The notes below the pieces were generated by a model that worked only from the letters and a program-made list of their open reading frames with translations, did not search any database and had not been told where the DNA came from. This document shows, in pieces, positions 1 to 11,413 of a stretch of DNA of 64,000 nt. Source of the DNA: Limanda limanda (Eukaryota > Chordata > Actinopteri > Pleuronectiformes > Pleuronectidae); contig NW_026870588.1 in assembly GCF_963576545.1 (NCBI RefSeq), positions 268,646-332,645 of the forward strand. The letters run 5' to 3'. Numbering within the stretch: position 1 is the stretch's first letter; every line of letters starts with the position of its first letter. Made by a program: the position numbers and the translations under genes.

Positions 1-210
1 CGACCTTCACAAAAAAAGTTATTTAAGATTATCTCCTCAAATTTGGGGGAATTTCGTCGGTCGACCTCTTCCGAAGGTCGTACAAGCTCGGGGATGGTAC
101 CAATCGATCCGCAGGACCCAAATTAGTCCAGATGCAACCACTTTCCAAGTCTCTCCGACCTTCACAAAAAAAGTTATTCAAGAATATCTCTTTCTCCTAT
201 GTGCTTTCAT

Positions 211-231
211 CCCTAACCCTAACCCTAACCC
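211..231 (+). repeat. Interstitial telomeric repeat, (CCCTAA)3CCC
   Basis: Three exact telomeric hexamers plus CCC; the same tract recurs in all 25 A units of region 1. The complementary strand has four GGG runs spaced by TTA, the minimum for an intramolecular G-quadruplex. Orientation is the same in every copy. Confidence 0.95.
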
Positions 232-279
232 TTCCGAAAGTCGGAGAAGCTCAAGGATGGTACCGATCGATGCGCGCTA

Positions 280-294
280 CCCCATTTAGTGGGG
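280..294. repeat. Short inverted repeat CCCCA-TTTAG-TGGGG, example copy
   Basis: A five-base perfect stem with a five-base loop, present in nearly every Q-type right half. In most copies one extra G stops the stem extending outward. Class iii cassettes have TATAG in the loop instead of TTTAG. Function unknown. Confidence 0.8.
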
Positions 295-318
295 GTAGAG
301 CCTACTTGCAAGTCTCTC

Positions 319-473
319 CGACCTTCACAAAAAAAGTTATTTAAGATTATCTCCTCAGATTTGGGGGAATTTCGTCGGTCGACCTCTTCCGAAGGTCGTA
401 CAAGCTCGGGGATGGTACCAATCGATCCGCAGGACCCAAATTAGTCCAGATGCAACCACTTTCCAAGTCTCTC
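319..473 (+). repeat. Type example of the 155-bp B unit (L1-P), region 1 form
   Basis: The unit runs from the shared block through CTCAGATTTGGGGGAATTTC and the palindrome GGTCGACC to GGTACC, ATCGAT and GCAGGACCCAAATTAGTCC. This copy has TTTAAGATT where most have TTCAAGAAT; the same variant is in the units at 1, 637, 3197 and 3833. The right half still aligns with the A unit (TTCCGAA, GGATGGTACC, ATCGAT), so A and B are diverged copies of one ancestral monomer. Confidence 0.9.
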
Positions 474-3400
474 CGACCTTCACAAAAAAAGTTATTCAAG
501 AATATCTCTTTCTCCTATGTGCTTTCATCCCTAACCCTAACCCTAACCCTTCCGAAAGTCGGAGAAGCTCAAGGATGGTACCGATCGATGCGCGCTACCC
601 CATTTAGTGGGGGTAGAGCCTACTTGCAAGTCTCTCCGACCTTCACAAAAAAAGTTATTTAAGATTATCTCCTCAGATTTGGGGGAATTTCGTCGGTCGA
701 CCTCTTCCGAAGGTCGTACAAGCTCGGGGATGGTACCAATCGATCTGCAGGACCCAAATTAGTCCAGATGCAACCACTTTCCAAGTCTCTCCGACCTTCA
801 CAAAAAAAGTTATTCAAGAATATCTCTTTCTCCTATGTGCTTTCATCCCTAACCCTAACCCTAACCCTTCCGAAAGTCGGAGAAGCTCAAGGATGGTACC
901 GATCGATGCGCGCTACCCCATTTAGTGGGGGTAAAGCCTACTTGCAAGTCTCTCCGACCTTCACAAAAAACGTTATTCAAGAATATCTCCTCAGATTTGG
1001 GGGAATTTCGTCGGTCGACCTCTTCCGAAGGTCGTACAAGCTCGGGGATGGTACCAATCGATCCGCAGGACCCAAATTAGTCCAGATGCAACCACTTTCC
1101 AAGTCTCTCCGACCTTCACAAAAAAAGTTATTCAAGAATATCTCTTTCTCCTATGTGCTTTCATCCCTAACCCTAACCCTAACCCTTCCGAAAGTCGGAG
1201 AAGCTCAAGGATGGTACCGATCGATGAGCGCTACCCCATTTAGTGGGGGTAGAGCCTACTTGCAAGTCTCTCCGACCTTCACAAAAAAAGTTATTCAAGA
1301 ATATCTCCTCAGATTTGGGGGAATTTCGTCGGTCGACCTCTTCCGAAGGTCGTACAAGCTCGGGGATGGTACCAATCGATCTGCAGGACCCAAATTAGTC
1401 CAGATGCAACCACTTTCCAAGTCTCTCCGACCTTCACAAAAAAAGTTATTCAAGAATATCTCTTTCTCCTATGTGCTTTCATCCCTAACCCTAACCCTAA
1501 CCCTTCCGAAAGTCGGAGAAGCTCAAGGATGGTACCGATCGATGCGCGCTACCCCATTTAGTGGGGGTAGAGCCTACTTGCAAGTCTCTCCGACCTTCAC
1601 AAAAAAAGTTATTCAAGAATATCTCTTTCTCCTATGTGCTTTCATCCCTAACCCTAACCCTAACCCTTCCGAAATTCGGAGAAGCTCAAGGATGGTACCG
1701 ATCGATGCGCGCTACCCCATTTAGTGGGGGTAGAGCCTACTTGCAAGTCTCTCCGACCTTCACAAAAAAAGTTATTCAAGAATATCTCCTCAGATTTGGG
1801 GGAATTTCGTCGGTCGACCTCTTCCGAAGGTCGTACAAGCTCGGGGATGGTACCAATCGATCTGCAGGACCCAAATTAGTCCAGATGCAACCACTTTCCA
1901 AGTCTCTCCGACCTTCACAAAAAAAGTTATTCAAGAATATCTCTTTCTCCTATGTGCTTTCATCCCTAACCCTAACCCTAACCCTTCCGAAAGTCGGAGA
2001 AGCTCAAGGATGGTACCGATCGATGCGCGCTACCCCATTTAGTGGGGGTAGAGCCTACTTGCAAGTCTCTCCGACCTTCACAAAAAAAGTTATTCAAGAA
2101 TATCTCTTTCTCCTATGTGCTTTCATCCCTAACCCTAACCCTAACCCTTCCGAAAGTCGGAGAAGCTCAAGGATGGTACCGATCGATGCGCGCTACCCCA
2201 TTTAGTGGGGGTAGAGCCTACTTGCAAGTCTCTCCGACCTTCACAAAAAAAGTTATTCAAGAATATCTCTTTCTCCTATGTGCTTTCATCCCTAACCCTA
2301 ACCCTAACCCTTCCAAAATTCGGAGAAGCTCAAGGATGGTACCGATCGATGCGCGCTACCCCATTTAGTGGGGGTAGAGCCTACTTGCAAGTCTCTCCGA
2401 CCTTCACAAAAAAAGTTATTCAAGAATATCTCCTCAGATTTGGGGGAATTTCGTCGGTCGACCTCTTCCGAAGGTCGTACAAGCTCGGGGATGGTACCAA
2501 TCGATCTGCAGGACCCAAATTAGTCCAGATGCAACCACTTTTCAAGTCTCTCCGACCTTCACAAAAAAAGTTATTCAAGAATATCTCTTTCTCCTATGTG
2601 CTTTCATCCCTAACCCTAACCCTAACCCTTCCGAAAGTCGGAGAAGCTCAAGGATGGTACCGATCGATGCGCGCTACCCCATTTAGTGGGGGTAGAGCCT
2701 ACTTGCAAGTCTCTCCGACCTTCACAAAAAAAGTTATTCAAGAATATCTCTTTCTCCTATGTGCTTTCATCCCTAACCCTAACCCTAACCCTTCCGAAAG
2801 TCGGAGAAGCTCAAGGATGGTACCGATCGATGCGCGTTACCCCATTTAGTGGGGGTAGAGCCTACTTGCAAGTCTCTCCGACCTTCACAAAAAAAGTTAT
2901 TCAAGAATATCTCCTCAGATTTGGGGGAATTTCGTCGGTCGACCTCTTCCGAAGGTCGTACAAGCTTGGGGATGGTACCAATCGATCCGCAGGACCCAAA
3001 TTAGTCCAGATGCAACCACTTTCCAAGTCTCTCCGACCTTCACAAAAAAAGTTATTCAAGAATATCTCTTTCTCCTATGTGCTTTCATCCCTAACCCTAA
3101 CCCTAACCCTTCCGAAAGTCGGAGAAGCTCAAGGATGGTACCGATCGATGCGCGCTACCCCATTTAGTGGGGGTAGAGCCTACTTGCAAGTCTCTCCGAC
3201 CTTCACAAAAAAAGTTATTTAAGATTATCTCCTCAGATTTGGGGGAATTTCGTCGGTCGACCTCTTCCGAAGGTCGTACAAGCTCGGGGATGGTACCAAT
3301 CGATCCGCAGGACCCAAATTAGTCCAGATGCAACCACTTTCCAAGTCTCTCCGACCTTCACAAAAAAAGTTATTCAAGAATATCTCTTTCTCCTATGTGC

Positions 3401-4744
3401 TTTCATCCCTAACCCTAACCCTAACCCTTCCGAAAGTCGGAGAAGCTCAAGGATGGTACCGATCGATGCGCGCTACCCCATTTAGTGGGTGTAGAGCCTA
3501 CTTGCAAGTCTCTCCGACCTTCACAAAAAAAGTTATTCAAGAATATCTCCTCAGATTTGGGGGAATTTCGTCGGTCGACCTCTTCCAAAGGTCGTACAAG
3601 CTCGGGGATGGTACCAATCGATCCGCAGGACCCAAATTAGTCCAGATGCAACCACTTTCCAAGTCTCTCCGACCTTCACAAAAAAAGTTATTCAAGAATA
3701 TCTCTTTCTCCTATGTGCTTTCATCCCTAACCCTAACCCTAACCCTTCCGAAAGTCGGAGAAGCTCAAGGATGGTACCGATCGATGCGCGCTACCCCATT
3801 TAGTGGGGGTAGAGCCTACTTGCAAGTCTCTCCGACCTTCACAAAAAAAGTTATTTAAGATTATCTCCTCAGATTTGGGGGAATTTCGTCGGTCGACCTC
3901 TTCCGAAGGTCGTACAAGCTCGGGGATGGTACCAATCGATCCGCAGGACCCAAATTAGTCCAGATGCAACCACTTTCCAAGTCTCTCCGACCTTCACAAA
4001 AAAAGTTATTCAAGAATATCTCTTTCTCCTATGTGCTTTCATCCCTAACCCTAACCCTAACCCTTCCGAAAGTCGGAGAAGCTCAAGGATGGTACCGATC
4101 GATGCGCGCTACCACATTTAGTGGGTGTAGAGCCTACTTGCAAGTCTCTCCGACCTTCACAAAAAAAGTTATTCAAGAATATCTCCTCAGATTTGGGGGA
4201 ATTTCGTCGGTCGACCTCTTCCAAAGGTCGTACAAGCTCGGGGATGGTACCAATCGATCCGCAGGACCCAAATTAGTCCAGATGCAACCACTTTCCAAGT
4301 CTCTCCGACCTTCACAAAAAAAGTTATTCAAGAATATCTCTTTCTCCTATGTGCTTTCATCCCTAACCCTAACCCTAACCCTTCCGAAAGTCGGAGAAGC
4401 TCAAGGATGGTACCGATCGATGAGCGCTACCCCATTTAGTGGGGGTAGAGCCTACTTGCAAGTCTCTCCGACCTTCACAAAAAAAGTTATTCAAGAATAT
4501 CTCCTCAGATTTGGGGGAATTTCGTCGGTCGACCTCTTCCGAAGGTCGTACAAGCTCGGGGATGGTACCAATCGATCTGCAGGACCCAAATTAGTCCAGA
4601 TGCAACCACTTTCCAAGTCTCTCCGACCTTCACAAAAAAAGTTATTCAAGAATATCTCTTTCTCCTATGTGCTTTCATCCCTAACCCTAACCCTAACCCT
4701 TCCGAAAGTCGGAGAAGCTCAAGGATGGTACTGATCGATGCGCG

Positions 4745-4765
4745 CTACCCCATTTAGTGGGGTAG
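4745..4765. repeat. Extended perfect inverted repeat from loss of one G
   Basis: Here the extra G is missing, so CTACCCCA (4745-4752) pairs exactly with TGGGGTAG (4758-4765) around TTTAG. This is the only copy I noticed with the eight-base stem. The same unit also lost its KpnI site by a C to T change (GGTACTG near 4727-4733). Confidence 0.85.
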
Positions 4766-7019
4766 AGCCTACTTGCAAGTCTCTCCGACCTTCACAAAAA
4801 AAGTTATTCAAGAATATCTCTTTCTCCTATGTGCTTTCATCCCTAACCCTAACCCTAACCCTTCCGAAAGTCGGAGAAGCTCAAAGATGGTACCGATCGA
4901 TGCGCGCTACCCCATTTAGTGGGGGTAGAGCCTACTTGCAAGTCTCTCCGACCTTCACAAAAAAAGTTATTCAAGAATATCTCCTCAGATTTGGGGGAAT
5001 TTCGTCGGTCGACCTCTTCCGAAGGTCGTACAAGCTCGGGGATGGTACCAATCGATCCGCAGGACCCAAATTAGTCCAGATGCAACCACTTTCCAAGTCT
5101 CTCCGACCTTCACAAAAAAAGTTATTCAAGAATATCTCTTTCTCCTATGTGCTTTCATCCCTAACCCTAACCCTAACCCTTCCGAAAGTCGGAGAAGCTC
5201 AAGGATGGTACCGATCGATGAGCGCTACCCCATTTAGTGGGGGTAGAGCCTACTTGCAAGTCTCTCCGACCTTCACAAAAAAAGTTATTCAAGAATATCT
5301 CTTTCTCCTATGTGCTTTCATCCCTAACCCTAACCCTAACCCTTCCGAAAGTCGGAGAAGCTCAAGGATGGTACCAATCGATGCGCGCTACCCCATTTAG
5401 TGGGGGTAGAGCCTACTTGCAAGTCTCTCCGACCTTCACAAAAAAAGTTATTCAAGAATATCTCCTCAGATTTGGGGGAATTTCGTCGGTCGACCTCTTC
5501 CGAAGGTTGTAAAAGCTCGGGGATGGTACCAATCGATCCGCAGGACCCAAATTAGTCCAGATGCAACCACTTTCCAAGTCTCTCCGACCTTCACAAAAAA
5601 AGTTATTCAAGAATATCTCTTTCTCCTATGTGCTTTCATCCCTAACCCTAACCCTAACCCTTCCGAAAGTCGGAGAAGCTCAAGGATGGTACCGATCGAT
5701 GCGCGCTACCCCATTTAGTGGGGGTAGAGCCTACTTGCAAGTCTCTCCGACCTTCACAAAAAAAGTTATTCAAGAATATCTCCTCAGATTTGGGGGAATT
5801 TCGTCGGTCGACCTCTTCCGAAGGTCGTACAAGCTCGGGGATGGTACCAATCGATCCGCAGGACCCAAATTAGTCCAGATGCAACCACTTTACAAGTCTC
5901 TCCGACCTTCACAAAAAAAGTTATTCAAGAATATCTCTTTCTCCTATGTGCTTTCATCCCTAACCCTAACCCTAACCCTTCCGAAAGTCGGAGAAGCTCA
6001 AGGATGGTACCGATCGATGCGCGCTACCCCATTTAGTGGGGGTAGAGCCTACTTGCAAGTCTCTCCGACCTTCACAAAAAAAGTTATTCAAGAATATCTC
6101 CTCAGATTTGGGGGAATTTCGTCGGTCGACCTCTTCCGAAGGTTGTACAAGCTCGGGGATGGTACCAATCGATCCGCAGGACCCAAATTAGTCCAGATGC
6201 AACCACTTTCCAAGTCTCTCCGACCTTCACAAAAAAAGTTATTCAAGAATATCTCTTTCTCCTATGTGCTTTCATCCCTAACCCTAACCCTAACCCTTCC
6301 GAAAGTCGGAGAAGCTCAAGGATGGTACCGATCGATGCGCGCTACCCCATTTAGTGGGGGTAGAGCCTACTTGCAAGTCTCTCCGACCTTCACAAAAAAA
6401 GTTATTCAAGAATATCTCCTCAGATTTGGGGGAATTTCGTCGGTCGACCTCTTCCGAAGGTCGTACAAGCTCGGGGATGGTACCAATCGATCCGCAGGAC
6501 CCAAATTAGTCCAGATGCAACCACTTTCCAAGTCTCTCCGACCTTCACAAAAAAAGTTATTCAAGAATATCTCTTTCTCCTATGTGCTTTCATCCCTAAC
6601 CCTAACCCTAACCCTTCCGAAAGTCGGAGAAGCTCAAGGATGGTACCGATCGATGCGCGCTACCCCATTTAGTGGGGGTAGAGCCTACTTGCAAGTCTCT
6701 CCGACCTTCACAAAAAAAGTTATTCAAGAATATCTCTTTCTCCTATGTGCTTTCATCCCTAACCCTAACCCTAACCCTTCCGAAAGTCGGAGAAGCTCAA
6801 GGATGGTACCGATCGATGCGCGCTACCCCATTTAGTGGGGGTAGAGCCTACTTGCAAGTCTCTCCGACCTTCACCAAAAAAGTTATTCAAGAATATCTCC
6901 TCAGATTTGGGGGAATTTCGTCGGTCGACCCCTTCCGAAGGTCGTACAAGCTCGGGGATGGTACCAATCGATCCGCAGGACCCAAATTAGTCCAGACGGA
7001 ACCACTTTCCAAGTCTCTC

Positions 7020-9995
7020 CGACCTTCACCAAAAAAGTTATTCAAGAATATCTCCTTCTCCTATGTGCTTTTAGCCCTAACCCTAACCCTAACCCACTTC
7101 CTTCAACATGAGAGGTAAGAGTGCAGAGAAGCCTACCCCTGACCTAAATCCATACACTAACCCTAACCAACCCTTCCCCATGCCTAAACCTAACCAGTAT
7201 TTCTCCGTCCGTCAGCACGTGTGTTGACATTCCCCAAATCAGTCAATTTTACCATTTGCTCGTTCGACCCCTTCCAAAAGTCGGAGAAGCTCAAGGATGG
7301 TACCGATCGTAGCGCATTACCCCATTTAGTGGGGGTAGAGCCTACTTGCAAGTCTCTCCGACCTTCACCAAAGAAAGTTATTCAAGAATATCTCCTCAGA
7401 TTTTGTGGAATTTCGTCGGTCGACCCCTTCCGAAGGTCGTACAAGCTCGTGGATGGTACCAATCGATCCGCAGGACCCAAATTAGTTCAGACGGAACCAC
7501 TTTCCAAGTCTCTGCGACCTTCACCAAAAAAGTTATTCAAGAATATCTCCTCAGATTTGGGGGAATTTCGTCGGTCGACCCTTTCCGAAGGTCGTACAAG
7601 CTCGTGGATGGTACCAATCGATCCGCAGGACCCAAATTAGTCCAGACGGAACCACTTTCCAAGTCTCTCCGACCTTCACCAAAAAAGTTATTCAAGAATA
7701 TCTCCTCAGATTTTGGGGAATTTCGACGGTCGACCCTTTCCGAAGGTCGTACAAGCTCGGGGATGGTACCGATCGATGTGCATTGCCCCATTTAGTGGGG
7801 GTAGAGCCTACTTGCAAGTCTCTCCGACCTTCACCAAAGAAAGTTATTCAAGAATATCTCCTCAGATTTTGTGGAATTTCGTCGGTCGACCCCTTCCGAA
7901 GGTCGTACAAGCTCGGGGATGGTACCGATCGATGCGCATTGCCCCATTTAGTGGGGGTAAAGCCTACTTGCAAGTCTCTCCGACCTTCACAAAAAAAGTT
8001 ATTCAGGAATATCTCCTCAGATTTGGGGGAATTTCGTCGGTCGACCCCTTCCGAAGGTCGTACAAGCTCGTGGATGGTACCAATCGATCCGCAGGACCCA
8101 AATTAGTCCAGACGGAACCACTTTCCAAGTCTCTGCGACCTTCACCAAAAAAGTTATTCAAGAATATCTCCTCAGATTTGGGGGAATTTCGTCGGTCGAC
8201 CCTTTCCGAAGGTCGTACAAGCTCGTGGATGGTACCAATCGATCTGCAGGACCCAAATTAGTCCAGACGGAACCACTTTCCAAGTCTCTCCGACCTTCAC
8301 CAAAAAAGTTATTCAAGAATATCTCCTCAGATTTGGGGGAATTTCGTCGGTCGACCCCTTCCGAAGGTCGTACAAGCTCGTGGATGGTACCAATCGATCC
8401 GCAGGACCCAAATTAGTCCAGACGGAACCACTTTCCAAGTCTCTCCGACGTTCACCAAAAAAGTTATTCAAGAATATCTCCTCAGATTTTGGGGAATTTC
8501 GTCGGTCGACCCTTTCCGAAGGTCGTACAAGCTCGGGGATGGTACCGATCGATGCGCATTGCCCCATTTAGTGGGGGTAGAGCCTACTTGCAAGTCTCTC
8601 CGACCTTCACCAAAAAAGTTATTCAAGAATATCTCCTCAGATTTGGGGGAATTTCGTCGGTCGACCCCTTCCGAAGGTCGTACAAGCTCGTGGATGGTAC
8701 CAATCGATCCGCAGGACCCAAATTAGTCCAGACGGAACCACTTTCCAAGTCTCTCCGACGTTCACCAAAAAAGTTATTCAAGAATATCTCCTCAGATTTT
8801 GGGGAATTTCGTCGGTCGACCCTTTCCGAAGGTCGTACAAGCTCGGGGATGGTACCGATCGATGCGCATTGCCCCATTTAGTGGGGGTAGAGCCTACTTG
8901 CAAGTCTCTCCGACCTTCACCAAAAAAGTTATTCAAGAATATCTCCTCAGATTTGGGGGAATTTCGTCGGTCGACCTTTTCCGAAGGTCGTACAAGCTCG
9001 GGGATGGTACCAACCGATCCGCAGGACCCAAATTAGTCCAGACGGAACCACTTTCCAAGTCTCTGCGACCTTCACCAAAAAAGTTATTCAAGAATATCTC
9101 CTCAGATTTGGGGGAATTTCGTCGGTCGACCCTTTCCGAAGGTCGTACAAGCTCGTGGATGGTACAAATCGATCTGCAGGACCCAAATTAGTCCAGACGG
9201 AACCACTTTCCAAGTCTCTCCGACCTTCACCAAAAAAGTTATTCAAGAATATCTCCTCAGATTTGGGGGAATTTCGTCGGTCGACCCTTTCCGAAGGTCG
9301 TACAAGCTCGAGGATGGTACCAATCGATCTGCAGGACCCAAATTAGTCCAGACGGAACCACTTTCCAAGTCTCTCCGACCTTCACCAAAAAAGTTATTCA
9401 AGAATATCTCCTCAGATTTGGGGGAATTTCGTCGGTCGACCCCTTCCGAAGGTCGTACAAGCTCGGGGATGGTACCAATCGATCCGCAGGACCCAAATTA
9501 GTCCAGACGGAACCACTTTCCAAGTCTCTCCGACCTTCACCAAAAAAGTTATTCAAGAATATCTCCTCAGATTTGGGGGAATTTCGTCGGTCGACCCCTT
9601 CCGAAGGTCGTACAAGCTCGTGGATGGTACCAATCGATCCGCAGGACCCAAATTAGTCCAGACGGAACCACTTTCCAAGTCTCTCCGACCTTCACCAAAA
9701 AAGTTATTCAAGAATATCTCCTCAGATTTGGGGGAATTTCGTCGGTCGACCCCTTCCGAAGGTCGTACAAGCTCGGGGATGGTACCAATCGATCCGCAGG
9801 ACCCAAATTAGTCCAGACGGAACCACTTTCCAAGTCTCTCCGACCTTCACCAAAAAAGTTATTCAAGAATATCTCCTCAGATTTGGGGGAATTTCGTCGG
9901 TCGACCCCTTCCGAAGGTCGTACAAGCTCGTGGATGGTACCAATCGATCCGCAGGACCCAAATTAGTCCAGACGGAACCACTTTCCAAGTCTCTC
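7020..9995 (+). repeat. HOR 1: class ii cassette (339 bp) + 17 monomers
   Basis: First full cassette, 7020-7358. The order is shared block, TTCTCCTATGTGCTTTTAG, (CCCTAA)3CCC (7075-7095), ACTTCCTTCAACATGAGAGG, a degenerate telomeric stretch (7156-7197), CCGTCAGCACGTGTGTTGAC, CAATTTTACCATTTGCTCG, then the Q half. It differs from later cassettes by GAGAGG (others GACAGG) and CCTAAATCC (others CCTGAATCC). Two 156-bp monomers are included. Confidence 0.9.
7156..7197 (+). repeat. Degenerate telomeric tract inside the cassette, example copy
   Basis: CTAACCCTAACCAACCC, a short gap, then CCTAAACCTAACCAG: imperfect CCCTAA units about 60 bp right of the exact tract. It is present in every complete cassette. 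It looks like an older, decayed telomeric tract lying internal to the fresh one. Confidence 0.7.
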
Positions 9996-11413
9996 CGACC
10001 TTCACCAAAAAAGTTATTCAAGAATATCTCCTTCTCCTATGTGCTTTTAGCCCTAACCCTAACCCACTTCCTTCAACATGACAGGTAAGAGTGCAGAGAA
10101 GCCTACCCCTGACCTGAATCCATACACTAACCCTAACCAACCCTTCCCCATGCCTAAACCTAACCAGTATTTCTCCGTCCGTCAGCACGTGTGTTGACAT
10201 TCCCCAAATCAGTCAATTTTACCATTTGCTCGTTCGACCCCTTCCGAAAGTCGGAGAAGCTCAAGGATGGTACCGATCGATGCGCATTGCCCCATTTAGT
10301 GGGGGTAGAGCCTACTTGCAAGTCTCTCCGACCTTCACAAAAAAAGTTATTCAAGAATATCTCCTCAGATTTGGGGGAATTTCGTCGGTCGACCCCTTCC
10401 GAAGGTCGTACAAGCTCGTGGATGGTACCAATCGATCCGCAGGACCCAAATTAGTCCAGACGGAACCACTTTCCAAGTCTCTGCGACCTTCACCAAAAAA
10501 GTTATTCAAGAATATCTCCTCAGATTTGGGGGAATTTCGTCGGTCGACCCTTTCCGAAGGTCGTACAAGCTCGTGGATGGTACCAATCGATCCGCAGGAC
10601 CCAAATTAGTCCAGACGGAACCACTTTCCAAGTCTCTCCGACCTTCACCAAAAAAGTTATTCAAGAATATCTCCTCAGATTTGGGGGAATTTCGTCGGTC
10701 GACCCCTTCCGAAGGTCGTACAAGCTCGTGGATGGTACCAATCGATCCGCAGGACCCAAATTAGTCCAGACGGAACACCTTTCCAAGTCTCTCCGACGTT
10801 CACCAAAAAAGTTATTCAAGAATATCTCCTCAGATTTTGGGGAATTTCGTCGGTCGACCCTTTCCGAAGGTCGTACAAGCTCGGGGATAGTACCGATCGA
10901 TGTGCATTGCCCCATTTAGTGGGGGTAGAGCCTACTTGCAAGTCTCTCCGACCTTCACCAAAAAAGTTATTCAAGAATATCTCCTCAGATTTGGGGGAAT
11001 TTCGTCGGTCGACCTTTTCCGAAGGTCGTACAAGCTCGGGGATGGTACCAATCGATCCGCAGGACCCAAATTAGTCCAGACGGAACCACTTTCCAAGTCT
11101 CTGCGACCTTCACCAAAAAAGTTATTCAAGAATATCTCCTCAGATTTGGGGGAATTTCGTCGGTCGACCCTTTCCGAAGGTCGTACAAGCTCGTGGATGG
11201 TACCAATCGATCCGCAGGACCCAAATTAGTCCAGACGGAACCACTTTCCAAGTCTCTCCGACCTTCACCAAAAAAGTTATTCAAGAATATCTCCTCAGAT
11301 TTGGGAGAATTTCGTCGGTCGACCCCTTCCGAAGGTCGTACAAGCTCGGGGATGGTACCAATCGATCCGCAGGACCCAAATTAGTCCAGACGGAACCACT
11401 TTCCAAGTCTCTC
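9996..11413 (+). repeat. HOR 2: class i cassette (333 bp, two telomeric copies) + 7 monomers
   Basis: Cassette 9996-10328 has only (CCCTAA)2CCC, six bases fewer than the common form, and GATCGATGCGCATTGCC at its 3' end. Confidence 0.9.

Larger units (their letters stand above)
156..318 (+). repeat. Type example of the 163-bp A unit (L2-Q) with interstitial telomeric repeat
   Basis: The shared block is followed by TTTCTCCTATGTGCTTTCAT, then (CCCTAA)3CCC at 211-231, joined directly to TTCCGAAAGTCGG, then the KpnI site, GATCGATGCGCGC and the inverted repeat at 280-294. Compared with the cassettes further right, the sequence between the telomeric tract and TTCCGAAAG (about 176 bp) is absent. The retained flanks otherwise match the cassette, so A reads as a deleted cassette. 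Confidence 0.9.
1..6864 (+). repeat. Region 1: 318-bp dimer array of 163-bp telomeric (A) and 155-bp (B) units
   Basis: It contains 18 B units (155 bp, L1-P, marked by CGACCTCTTCCG and GATGCAACC) and 25 A units (163 bp, L2-Q, each with (CCCTAA)3CCC). A and B mostly alternate, giving a 318-bp dimer. A is doubled at 1428-1753, 2553-2878, 4624-4948, 5104-5429 and 6539-6864 and tripled at 1909-2397. One A unit (4624-4785) is 162 bp because it lacks one G. The block has none of the long cassettes seen from 7 kb on. Both units use the CACAAAAAAAG form of the shared block, against mostly CACCAAAAAAG further right. Confidence 0.93.

Noticed and set aside
319..473. CENP-B box in the monomer, which would suggest a centromeric satellite
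   Set aside because: TTTCGTCGGTCGACCCC resembles the start of the box but lacks the required A and CGGG positions; no other match seen on either strand.
768..1724. Open frame of 318 codons, and similar frames up to 424 codons in region 1
   Set aside because: They are translations of the 318-bp dimer. The telomeric tract reads as LTLTLTL, doubled 163-bp A units shift the frame, and one-base indels are tolerated. No recognisable domain.
7020..7358. Cassette as a transposable element
   Set aside because: No terminal inverted repeats, target-site duplication, poly-A tail or reverse-transcriptase-like frame. Its edges are continuous with the satellite monomer.
7221..7640. Recurrent plus-strand frames of 63 to 149 codons in region 2
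   Set aside because: The same monomer is read in all three frames because 155 is not divisible by three. Nothing distinguishes one frame as coding.
10018..10200. Recurrent minus-strand frame of 60 to 62 codons across the cassette
   Set aside because: It runs through the telomeric tract (reading GLGLGL), its length changes with hexamer number, and the frame is broken in the CCCCAACCTG and GAGAGATGCC cassettes.
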